Both the position numbers and the translations under genes were made by a program. From RGIG5675 sp050943435 (GTDB taxonomy: Bacteria; Bacillota; Clostridia; Oscillospirales; Ruminococcaceae): DNA of 24,125 bases. The stretch is taken from positions 1-24,125 of the forward strand of contig JBMNPE010000017.1 of assembly GCA_050943435.1 (NCBI GenBank). Direction: 5' to 3'. This document shows, in pieces, positions 13,914 to 20,526 of this stretch. Numbering within the stretch: position 1 is the first letter of the stretch; each line of letters starts with the position of its first letter. The notes beneath the pieces are model-generated. The model was not told where the DNA came from. It saw nothing but the letters and a program-made list of their open reading frames with translations, and made no database searches.

Positions 13914-14441
13914 ATGAAAGTGTGCCCTAATTGCGGAGCAAATGTAGAAGATGATACCCAGTTCTGCCCGAACTGCGGATTCAATTTTGCAACAGGCCAG
14001 CAGCCTCAGTCGCAGCCGCAGCCCCAGGAGGGCCAGTATCAGCAGGGACCTTATCAGCAGGGTCAGTATCAGCAGCCTGTACAGCCCGCATACGATCCGT
14101 ATGACCACACGGCCGAATTCGAGGCTGAAGATATTTCCAACGGCAAGCCGTATGCAATGCTTCTCTACCTGACGGGGGCAATCGGAATAATCATCGCGCT
14201 GCTAGCCAGCCATGATTCCCCGTACCTCAAGTTCCATATCCGCCAGATCATCAAGTTCACGGTCTGCGACGTCCTGATCGGTGTCATTTCTGCAGTACTC
14301 TGCTGGACGATAGTTGTTCCGATCGCAGGCGCTGTCTGCTATGTCATCCTGTTCGTAGTCAGGATCATATGCTTCGTCAACATCTGCCAGGGCAAGTCCA
14401 AGGAGCCTGCCATCATCAGGGGCCTCAAGTTCCTCAAATAA
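13914..14441 (+). CDS. Zinc-ribbon membrane protein (DUF4870-like)
   Basis: The 175-residue protein has three parts. Residues 1-25 form a zinc ribbon with two CPNCG knuckles (MKVCPNCGANVEDD, then FCPNCGFNF). Residues 26-62 are a Gln/Pro/Tyr-rich low-complexity linker with repeats of the GQYQQ type. The remainder has about three hydrophobic helices, beginning YAMLLYLTGAIGIIIALLAS and including the SPYLKFHIRQ segment between helices that is typical of DUF4870-like proteins. These are integral membrane proteins of unknown role, with the ribbon expected in the cytoplasm. It forms a single-gene unit with its own promoter and a terminator shared with trpS. Architecture is certain, function unknown. 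Confidence 0.85.
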   Translation: MKVCPNCGANVEDDTQFCPNCGFNFATGQQPQSQPQPQEGQYQQGPYQQGQYQQPVQPAYDPYDHTAEFEAEDISNGKPYAMLLYLTGAIGIIIALLASHDSPYLKFHIRQIIKFTVCDVLIGVISAVLCWTIVVPIAGAVCYVILFVVRIICFVNICQGKSKEPAIIRGLKFLK

Positions 14442-14463
14442 TTGCAGCTTCTTTAATAAGAAA

Positions 14464-14503
14464 GGCCGGGAGCATGCCACAATGGCGTGCTTCCGGTCTT
14501 TTT
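14464..14503 (+). terminator. Intrinsic terminator between the zinc-ribbon gene and trpS (bidirectional)
   Basis: A stem of about 15 bp with G-U pairs (14464-14478 with 14484-14498, loop ACAAT) is followed by TTTTT. On the minus strand it is followed by TTTCTTATT, and it lies just past the trpS stop, so it probably serves both convergent genes. Confidence 0.88.
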
Positions 14504-14512
14504 CTGATTTTC

Positions 14513-15607
14513 TCAGCGGCTCAGGTTTTTGTAATACTCGCTCTGTTCCCTTATCAGGTCCTTGTCCTCGAAGTAGTCAATCTTCATGGCGTGCTTCACC
14601 TGGCTCAGGGTATCGGCAGATTCTATTCTTGCGTTTTCCGTGCCCTTCTTGAGCACACTGTAGACCCCCGGTATGTCTTTCTCAAATTCCCTGCGCCTTT
14701 CCCTGATCGGCCTCAGGGTTGTCTGCAGCACATTATTTAGGAATTTCTTCACCTTTACGTCACCGAGGCCGCCCCTCCTGTAGTGCTCCTCGAGTTCATC
14801 AAGGTTCTTGTACTCGGGAAGGAACTCCTCGAAATGCTCTGGCTTTGCGAAAGCCTCAAGATATATGAATACCGGATTGTCTTCGGTCTTTCCCGGGTCA
14901 GAAACCTTCAGGTGATTCGGGTCGGTGTACATCCCCATGACCTTTTCCTTGATGTCTTTTTCAGAATCGGAGAGATATATGCAGTTGCCGAGGGATTTGC
15001 TCATCTTGGCCTTTCCGTCTGTCCCGGGCAGCCTCATGCTTGCCTTGTTGTTCGGAAGCATTATTTCCGGCTCCACCAGAGTCTCACCGTAGGTGGAATT
15101 GAACTTCCTGACTATCTCCCTGCACTGTTCCAGCATAGGAGCCTGGTCTTCCCCGACGGGAACGGTGGTTGCCTTGAATGCCGTAATGTCCGCGGCCTGG
15201 CTTATGGGATAGTTCAGGAACCCCACCGGAATGTCGGCGTTGAATTTTCTCATCTGTATCTCAGACTTTACAGTCGGGTTTCTCTCGAGCCTTGCCAGGG
15301 TAACGAGATTCATATAGTACGTTGTAAGCTCCGGAAGCTCCGGGATCTGGGACTGGATGACAATATCCGTTTTGGAAGGATCTATCCCGACAGACAGATA
15401 GTCGAGAGCGACTTCTATAATATTGTGCCTCACCTTCTCCGGATTGGATGCGTTGTCAGTGAGCGCCTGCGCATCGGCTACAAGAATGAATATCTTGTCA
15501 TATTCGCCTGAATTCTGCAGCTCCACCCTCATCCTGAGGGACCCCACATAATGGCCGATATGGAGCCTCCCCGTCGGCCTGTCGCCTGTCAGTATAATCT
15601 TCCTCAT
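14513..15607 (-). CDS. trpS: Tryptophanyl-tRNA synthetase
   Basis: TrpS charges tRNA-Trp with tryptophan in the cytoplasm. The 364-residue protein is a complete class I synthetase: the HIGH motif at residues 16-19 (GRLHIGHYVGS) and KMSKS at 201-205 (GKAKMSKSLGN). It also has VPVGEDQAPMLEQCREI around residues 149-165, which is characteristic of TrpS. It is slightly longer than the common bacterial form of about 330 residues and resembles a longer variant found in many Clostridia. GGAGGAAATAA precedes the ATG. It lies 82 bp after the small hypothetical gene and follows tatD, probably co-transcribed. That gap is too short for a T-box leader, so any tryptophan response must act elsewhere. Confidence 0.96.
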   Translation of the reverse strand: MRKIILTGDRPTGRLHIGHYVGSLRMRVELQNSGEYDKIFILVADAQALTDNASNPEKVRHNIIEVALDYLSVGIDPSKTDIVIQSQIPELPELTTYYMNLVTLARLERNPTVKSEIQMRKFNADIPVGFLNYPISQAADITAFKATTVPVGEDQAPMLEQCREIVRKFNSTYGETLVEPEIMLPNNKASMRLPGTDGKAKMSKSLGNCIYLSDSEKDIKEKVMGMYTDPNHLKVSDPGKTEDNPVFIYLEAFAKPEHFEEFLPEYKNLDELEEHYRRGGLGDVKVKKFLNNVLQTTLRPIRERRREFEKDIPGVYSVLKKGTENARIESADTLSQVKHAMKIDYFEDKDLIREQSEYYKNLSR

Positions 15608-15689
15608 TTATTTCCTCCGAAAAAAGCGTCTTGAGAGACATTGTAATTCCCGGAAATGCTTATTTCAACATTATCCGCCGTGCCTGGCT

Positions 15690-16154
15690 TCATCCATTGA
15701 GCGCACCGTTTCTGACGGCGTTGTTGTAAGCGTCGACCAGATTCGTGCGGATGCGCTGTATCTCATCAATCGTGTCGTGTACTTTCCTCTGTGCCTCGCT
15801 GATCCTCGACTGCACCATGATGTCGGCCAGAAACCCGTCGAAGAAATAATCGGCGAACGCCAGAAAATCATCTATATCAAGTCCAAGGCTGTTTACGGAA
15901 GGGACGTCTAGAAGCTCTTTTCTCAGGTTCAGGACCGCCCTCTGAGCGGCCGCCATCTCATTCCTCGCCTCTTCCAGGGAATTTCTCTTGATGTATGTCG
16001 TGATCCATCCTCCCCCGAGGATGTCCACCATCCCCCAGTTTCCGGCCTTGTTGAGATAGCCGTCCGCAGCAAAAAGATGATCCAGCGCCGCTTCGGAAGC
16101 TGCTATGGCCTCCTGAATTTCACGAATAGAGTCCCTCCCAGAGTATCCGTACAT
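15690..16154 (-). CDS. Conserved hypothetical protein, helical, between tatD and trpS
   Basis: I do not recognise a named family. The 154-residue protein has no signal peptide or clear membrane span and is mostly predicted helix. Residues 10-35 are an Ala/Glu-rich amphipathic helix, followed by a distinctive glycine-rich block (NWGMVDILGGGWITTYIKRN, about 39-58). A helical pair with heptad-like spacing comes after (EEARNEMAAAQRAVLNLRKE and a C-terminal SEAQRKVHDTIDEIQRIRTN). The GGGWITTYIKR block looks familiar from uncharacterised Firmicutes proteins, suggesting a real conserved gene. Its ATG lies 3 bp beyond the tatD stop, with the AAGGAAA ribosome site inside the tatD end, so coupling is close. 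A coiled-coil or four-helix structure is inferred. Confidence 0.7.
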   Translation of the reverse strand: MYGYSGRDSIREIQEAIAASEAALDHLFAADGYLNKAGNWGMVDILGGGWITTYIKRNSLEEARNEMAAAQRAVLNLRKELLDVPSVNSLGLDIDDFLAFADYFFDGFLADIMVQSRISEAQRKVHDTIDEIQRIRTNLVDAYNNAVRNGALNG

Positions 16155-16157
16155 TTT

Positions 16158-16976
16158 TCATTTCCTTTCAGCGAGACCGAACAATTTCTCGGTATTCTGC
16201 CTCGCACTTTTCATGAGGTCTGTTCTTTCCACTTTCATGTATCCTGCAAGTGCATCGCATACATATCTTATATTCCAGGGGTAGTTGACGTGCCCGAGTC
16301 CCGGCACGCCCCTGGGCACGAGATATGGAGAGTCGGTTTCGATCATTATCCTGTCCAGGGGTATCTCCGGCACTGCCCTCCTGAGAGGTTCTGCACGCCT
16401 GTCATCACATATCCACCCGGTGACCCCTATGGAGAATCCGAGTTCGAGAAGACGCAGGACAGTCTCTCTTCCCCCTGTGAAGCAGTGCACGACAGATCTG
16501 GAAGCCAGTTCCCTCCTGTCCTTAAACATTCTTATGAAATCGTCATCGGCATCCCTCATGTGGAGAAACATCGGGACGCCGAGCTCTTCCGCTATGTCCA
16601 TCTGCCTTCTGAGACACTCTTTCTGATCCTCTGTCCCGGAGAACATCCTGTCATAGTCGAGACCGCACTCCCCGGCCGCTACAACTCTCGGGTTTCCCAT
16701 TAGGATCTCCCTTATTTTTGTGTAGTCATGCTCAGCTGCCCTTGACGCATTGTGGGGATGTATGCCTGCAGTGCCCCAGCATCCTGCATTCCCGACAAAT
16801 CCATCCACAAGCACGTCATCAGCAGCGCTGCTCCCCGTGACAATGCAGGCAACTCCTGCTTCCCTGGATTTCCTAATTATCTCCCCCGGGTCCCTGAACT
16901 GTCTTGAAAAGGCATTCACGCCAATGTCATAGAAATCGATCCGGCCGCCAGTCTTCTCTTTTTCCCGATTATCCAT
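16158..16976 (-). CDS. tatD: TatD family metal-dependent hydrolase/DNase
   Basis: The 272-residue protein is a complete TatD-type TIM-barrel hydrolase. Motifs in order: DIGVN (17-21, the variant opening seen in E. coli TatD instead of DTHCH), GIHPHNA (71-77), GECGLDYDR with metal ligand Glu103, FLHMRD with His139, HCFTGG with His164, and IETDSPYL with Asp215. TatD proteins are 3'-5' exonucleases or quality-control nucleases in the cytoplasm. About 12 charged residues precede the barrel. The ATG at 16976 has no ribosome site; on the minus strand TATAAT lies 6 bp before the ATG, so a leaderless transcript is possible. It heads a tatD-hypothetical-trpS unit. The radical SAM family that often sits beside tatD is at 559-1185 instead. 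Confidence 0.93.
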   Translation of the reverse strand: MDNREKEKTGGRIDFYDIGVNAFSRQFRDPGEIIRKSREAGVACIVTGSSAADDVLVDGFVGNAGCWGTAGIHPHNASRAAEHDYTKIREILMGNPRVVAAGECGLDYDRMFSGTEDQKECLRRQMDIAEELGVPMFLHMRDADDDFIRMFKDRRELASRSVVHCFTGGRETVLRLLELGFSIGVTGWICDDRRAEPLRRAVPEIPLDRIMIETDSPYLVPRGVPGLGHVNYPWNIRYVCDALAGYMKVERTDLMKSARQNTEKLFGLAERK

Positions 16977-17042
16977 AACGTAATTATATACATTTATCTA
17001 TTAATAAGACATTTCTTCTCAGTCGGGAAGCACACGGCTGCA

Positions 17043-17081
17043 GCAGGGACACCGGAATAATATATAATGCTGTGTTCCTGC
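17043..17081 (+). promoter_or_regulatory. Inverted repeat flanking a TATAAT box, candidate operator
   Basis: GCAGGGACAC (17043-17052) and GTGTTCCTGC (17072-17081) are inverted copies with 9 of 10 bases matching, separated by 19 bp that contain TATAAT (17063-17068). The arms are placed like a dimeric regulator site over a promoter; as RNA they would form a 10-bp stem. No good -35 is visible for the TATAAT. Confidence 0.45.
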
Positions 17082-17099
17082 CTCTCTGAATAAATTGTG

Positions 17100-17123
17100 C
17101 AAAATCACGATTTTGTCTTTTTT
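17100..17123 (+). terminator. Terminator-like hairpin upstream of the cyclodeaminase gene
   Basis: CAAAATC (17100-17106), AC and GATTTTG (17109-17115) form a weak A-T-rich stem followed by TCTTTTTT. It lies 117 bp before the start at 17240 and downstream of the dyad/TATAAT at 17043-17081. It could be an attenuator or the end of a short transcript. A TTGACA at 17147-17152 lies further downstream but has no -10 at the right distance. Confidence 0.4.
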
Positions 17124-17239
17124 GTATTGTATATTTATTCTTGGTATTGACATTTTATTGAAATAATATTAGTTTATATGCATATTTCATGAATAATTTA
17201 TCAATTTTACGGCTTTGGCCGTCAGGAGGTAAAAAAGAA

Positions 17240-18274
17240 ATGCTGCACACTACAAATCCCGAAATTCTGTTTCTTCAGCAGGAAGAGGTAATCAAGGCCG
17301 GACTGCTGGACATGAAGCAGATACTCGCCGTGACTGAGAAGACCTATGAATATATGGGGAAAGGCCTTATCAAGAACCCACCAAAGTGCAGAACGAGAAT
17401 CCCTGACGACGAACACTGGACTTCATTCTTCAATTCAATGCCCTGCTACATCGGCGGAGACATCAACATAGCCGGAATCAAATGGGCCGCAGAATCAAAG
17501 AAGAACGCGCACACACCGGGAATCCCTTACGGGATAGACATAACCATCCTGAGCGATCCCGAAACCGTACTTCCCTTCTGCATCCTCGACGGGACCCTGG
17601 TGACGGCAATGAGGACTTCGGCAGTCGGAGGACTTCTCGCCAAATTCTCCGCCCCGTCCAACACCGAAACCGTCACGCTCGTCGGCGCAGGAGTCATTGG
17701 CAGGACGATGATAATGTCAGTATGCGAAGCCCTTCCGACAGTAAAAACCATCTATCTCTGCGACCTCGATGTCCCCAAGGCAGAAAAAGTCGCAGCAGAG
17801 AGTCCCTACAAGGACAAGGTCAAGATCATACCGACCGGCGACAGCAAGGGATCTGCACTCAAGTCCCAGCTGATAATAACAGAGACGACTACATCCAAGC
17901 CGATAGTTGATACATCATGGCTGACTCCAGGGTGCGCGGTCATCTCAATGGCTTCAAACGAGATAGATCTCGACGTCGTGAGAAAGTCTGATGTAATCTG
18001 CATAGATTACTGGGACCAGATGATCACATACAAGGGCAAGGCTGTCACACAGCTCTACGATCTCGGTGAGCTCGGACATGACGACGTCGCCGAACTCGGC
18101 GACCTGGTTCTCGGCAGGAAGAAGGGAAGAACCTCCGACTCCCAGACGGTCTTCGCGACCTCCATGGGAATAGGCGCCCTGGACATCATGATAGGATATC
18201 AGCTCTATCTCAATGCTTCCAAGATGGGTTTAGGAACTAAAGTGAAAATGTGGGACAAACCCCTTTGGGAGTGA
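17240..18274 (+). CDS. Ornithine cyclodeaminase/mu-crystallin family dehydrogenase (SbnB-like features)
   Basis: The 344-residue NAD(P)-dependent enzyme belongs to the ornithine cyclodeaminase/ketimine reductase superfamily. It shows the substrate-side FNSMPCYIGG and GIKWAAE (Lys81), the DGTLVTAMRTSAVGG segment (117-131), and the Rossmann loop LVGAGVIGRT (147-156). The classical Asp of ornithine cyclodeaminase (in GGDxPG) is replaced by MASNEIDLD. The following CIDYWDQMITYKGKAVTQL resembles the DDW-Q-K-QL stretch I associate with SbnB, which oxidatively cleaves an amino-acid/2-oxoacid conjugate. True ornithine cyclodeaminase activity is therefore doubtful. The start at 17240 is set by AGGAGGT (17224-17230); an upstream in-frame ATG at 17189 lacks a site. 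It is first in the unit with the binding protein and the aminotransferase. Confidence 0.85.
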   Translation: MLHTTNPEILFLQQEEVIKAGLLDMKQILAVTEKTYEYMGKGLIKNPPKCRTRIPDDEHWTSFFNSMPCYIGGDINIAGIKWAAESKKNAHTPGIPYGIDITILSDPETVLPFCILDGTLVTAMRTSAVGGLLAKFSAPSNTETVTLVGAGVIGRTMIMSVCEALPTVKTIYLCDLDVPKAEKVAAESPYKDKVKIIPTGDSKGSALKSQLIITETTTSKPIVDTSWLTPGCAVISMASNEIDLDVVRKSDVICIDYWDQMITYKGKAVTQLYDLGELGHDDVAELGDLVLGRKKGRTSDSQTVFATSMGIGALDIMIGYQLYLNASKMGLGTKVKMWDKPLWE

Positions 18275-18305
18275 GTCCCTTCCGGATTATCAGGAGAGTA
18301 AAAAA

Positions 18306-19139
18306 ATGAAAAAGTTTAAAAAGGCATTAGCACTGCTTCTCACAGCTTCAATGCTGTTTGTGCTCTCGGCTTGCGGGTCAAGCTCATCGTCAACATCATC
18401 AACCAAATCAAAGATCGATGAGATCAAGGAAGCAGGGGTGCTGGTCGTCGGCACGTCAGCCGATTATCCGCCCTACGAATTCCATACGGAAATAGACGGG
18501 GTGGACACCATCGTCGGATTTGATATTTCATTTTCCCAGTACTTTGCAGATGCCCTCGGAGTTGAACTCGAGGTGGTGGACATGTCATTCGACAATCTGC
18601 TTATAGGACTCAGCGAAGGCCAGTTCGATCTAGTGATGGCAGGCCTCACTCCTACCGAGGAAAGGAAGGAGAGCGTCGACTTCACTGACATCATCTTCAG
18701 CAACCCGCAGATCGTCATCGTGCGCACAGAGGATAAAGACATCTATACCACTACGGACAGTCTCTCAGGCCATTATGTCGGCGTCCAGAAGGGCACCATA
18801 CAGGAAGACATAGCTGCCGACCTCACTGATCAGGATGACATCATTTCTCTGGTAACATTCTCTGATCTCATCATCGAGCTGAAAGAGGGAAAGATCGATG
18901 CCATATGCACCAACTACCTGACAGCTGCAGCCTATGTGGCGGCAAATGATGATCTCACAATCAACGACATCGGCATCGAATACGAGGACACGGGATTCGC
19001 AGGTGCCGTGCAGAAGGGCAATGAAGACTTTGTCGAATACCTGAACGGGCTCATCCAGGAGATGAAGGACAAGGGCCTCATAGACCAGTACATCGTCGAA
19101 GCCGAAGAGCTCGCCGGAATTGAGAGCGTTGATGGGTGA
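18306..19139 (+). CDS. Amino-acid ABC transporter substrate-binding lipoprotein (family 3)
   Basis: The 277-residue protein starts with a lipoprotein signal with lipobox LSAC (Cys23) and a Ser-rich linker. The mature domain is a solute-binding family 3 fold: VGTSADYPPYEFH, GFDISFSQYFADALGVELEV, LIGLSEGQFDLVMAGLTPTE, then ERKESVDFTDIIF and GVQKGTIQEDIA. The TPTEERKESVDFT stretch is the usual signature of polar/basic amino-acid binders such as those for Arg, Gln or His. It should sit outside the membrane and deliver an amino acid or derivative to an ABC importer, but no permease or ATPase gene is in the window. It follows the cyclodeaminase by 31 bp and its end overlaps the aminotransferase start, tying import to metabolism. 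Confidence 0.93.
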   Translation: MKKFKKALALLLTASMLFVLSACGSSSSSTSSTKSKIDEIKEAGVLVVGTSADYPPYEFHTEIDGVDTIVGFDISFSQYFADALGVELEVVDMSFDNLLIGLSEGQFDLVMAGLTPTEERKESVDFTDIIFSNPQIVIVRTEDKDIYTTTDSLSGHYVGVQKGTIQEDIAADLTDQDDIISLVTFSDLIIELKEGKIDAICTNYLTAAAYVAANDDLTINDIGIEYEDTGFAGAVQKGNEDFVEYLNGLIQEMKDKGLIDQYIVEAEELAGIESVDG

Positions 19140-20325
19140 TGCAATGCCGGCACTGAGCAGCAGAGTCGGGACCTTCACCGACTCAGTAATCAGGAGAATG
19201 ACAAGGATAAGCGATGCAACCGAAGGCAGCATCAACCTGTCGCAGGGCTTTCCAGATTTCGATCCGCCGAAGGAAATGCTCGACGCCTTAAAGAAAGTCG
19301 CAAAAGGCGGGCCTCAGCACCAGTATTCAATAACCTTCGGGGCAGAGAACCTGAGGCAGTGCATTGCTTCCAAATATTCCGCGATATTCGGGCATCAGAT
19401 CGATCCCGAGACCCAGATAGTGGTGACATGCGGTTCAACGGAAGCGATGATGGCCGCTATGATGACAGTATGCAATCCGGGAGACAAGGTCATTGTGTTC
19501 AGCCCGTTCTACGAGAACTACGGGGCTGACGCGATCCTCAGCGGCGCAGAGCCCATATACGTTCCACTTGTGCCGCCGGATTTCAGCTTCGACCCGGATG
19601 TCCTGGAAGAGGCATTCAAGCAGCACCCGAAGGCCATCATCGTCTGCAACCCGTCCAATCCGTGCGGCAAGGTTTTTACAAAGGACGAACTCATATACAT
19701 AGAGGACCTCGCTGAGAAGTACGATTCCTTCGTGATCACGGACGAAGTCTATGAACACATCATCTTCGATCCATACGTCCACGTTCCAGCCGCTTCCCTC
19801 CCCGGAGCCTTCGACAGGACCATCACATGCAATTCACTTTCCAAGACTTTCTCAGCTACAGGCTGGAGGCTCGGATTTACGATTGCAAACGAGCAGGTCA
19901 CGGAGGGCATAAAGAAGGTCCACGATTTCCTGACGGTAGGGGCAGCCGCTCCGCTGCAGGAAGCGGCATGTGCAGGGTTTGCCCTGGGCCAGAGCTATTA
20001 CGACTGGCTCAAAAACCTGTACACTGAAAAGCGGAAGGTCTTCTGCGACGGACTAGATGAGATAGGCCTCAAGCACAACGTCCCCCAGGGAGCCTACTAC
20101 GTTCTGGTGGACATCTCGGACTTCCTCTCCAAGGACAAGTTCAAGGGCTGGAGCGACCTCCAGTTCTGCGAGTGGATGGTGTCAGAAGTCAAGGTGGCGG
20201 CCGTCCCGGGGTCCAGCTTCTTCAGGGAGCCTGTAAACAACTACATAAGGCTGCACTTTGCGAGGAGCGATGCATCCCTCAAGGAAGCCGTAAAGAGGCT
20301 TTCCGGACTCAAGAAGTACTTATGA
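19132..20325 (+). CDS. Class I aminotransferase (PLP-dependent)
   Basis: The protein of about 397 residues is a fold-type I aminotransferase. INLSQGFPDFDPP near the N-terminus is typical of the kynurenine/glutamine/methionine aminotransferase (YbdL) branch. NPSNPCG (about 173-179), ITDEVYEH (Asp204, Tyr207 for PLP), and NSLSKTFSATGWRLGF with Lys238 as the Schiff-base lysine are intact, and RLHFARSD supplies the C-terminal substrate arginine. The amino donor is not predictable. Start choice is uncertain: ATG 19132 overlaps the binding-protein stop, ATG 19144 is 12 bp later, and TTG codons lie just upstream; none has a strong site, so coupling is likely. It completes the cyclodeaminase-binding protein-aminotransferase set. 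Confidence 0.93.
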   Translation: MGDAMPALSSRVGTFTDSVIRRMTRISDATEGSINLSQGFPDFDPPKEMLDALKKVAKGGPQHQYSITFGAENLRQCIASKYSAIFGHQIDPETQIVVTCGSTEAMMAAMMTVCNPGDKVIVFSPFYENYGADAILSGAEPIYVPLVPPDFSFDPDVLEEAFKQHPKAIIVCNPSNPCGKVFTKDELIYIEDLAEKYDSFVITDEVYEHIIFDPYVHVPAASLPGAFDRTITCNSLSKTFSATGWRLGFTIANEQVTEGIKKVHDFLTVGAAAPLQEAACAGFALGQSYYDWLKNLYTEKRKVFCDGLDEIGLKHNVPQGAYYVLVDISDFLSKDKFKGWSDLQFCEWMVSEVKVAAVPGSSFFREPVNNYIRLHFARSDASLKEAVKRLSGLKKYL

Positions 20326-20358
20326 GTACAAAGAAACAATCCAACACCTGACCGTTGT

Positions 20359-20380
20359 CCGGCCGCAGTACTGCGGCCGG
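20359..20380. repeat. Perfect 22-bp palindrome downstream of the aminotransferase gene
   Basis: CCGGCCGCAGTA with its exact complement CTGCGGCCGG gives a 22-bp perfect dyad 34 bp after the aminotransferase stop. In RNA it would be a 9-bp GC-rich hairpin with a 4-base loop. There is no T-run, so it is not a normal terminator; an mRNA 3' stabiliser, attenuator stem or protein-binding site is possible. Confidence 0.6.
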
Positions 20381-20455
20381 GCATTGTCATGCAGCGGAAA
20401 ACTGCCTGTATTTCGCTTTCCAGAGCTAATAAATGCTGAATTATTGCCGGGAATA

Positions 20456-20464
20456 TGGCATAAT
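20456..20464 (+). promoter_or_regulatory. Extended -10 promoter candidate for the SIS-YjbQ genes
   Basis: TGGCATAAT is an extended -10 element; transcription would start near 20471, about 56 nt before the SIS1 ATG. No good -35 is seen. It is the only plausible promoter in the 201-bp gap, and a terminator-like hairpin follows it at once. Confidence 0.4.
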
Positions 20465-20476
20465 GTTGTAAGCATC

Positions 20477-20502
20477 AGCGCAGGGATCTGCGTTTCTTTT
20501 TT
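20477..20502 (+). terminator. Terminator-like hairpin just before SIS1, possible attenuator
   Basis: AGCGCAG (20477-20483), loop GGAT, CTGCGTT (20488-20494) with one G-U pair, then CTTTTTT. It ends 24 bp before the SIS1 ATG, leaving no room for a promoter between it and the gene. It could end the upstream operon with read-through or work as a leader attenuator. Confidence 0.5.
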
Positions 20503-20526
20503 CACACTCTTAATGGAGGCATATAT

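Noticed and set aside
11757..15607. A tryptophan operon formed by the TrpF-like gene and trpS
   Set aside because: They are on opposite strands, 2 kb apart, with unrelated genes and two terminators between them.
15608..15689. T-box leader for trpS
   Set aside because: Only 82 bp separate trpS from the preceding gene, and no T-box sequence or terminator/antiterminator pair is visible.
16077..16703. 208-codon plus-strand frame over tatD
   Set aside because: It is a shadow of tatD, which carries all metal-binding motifs on the minus strand.
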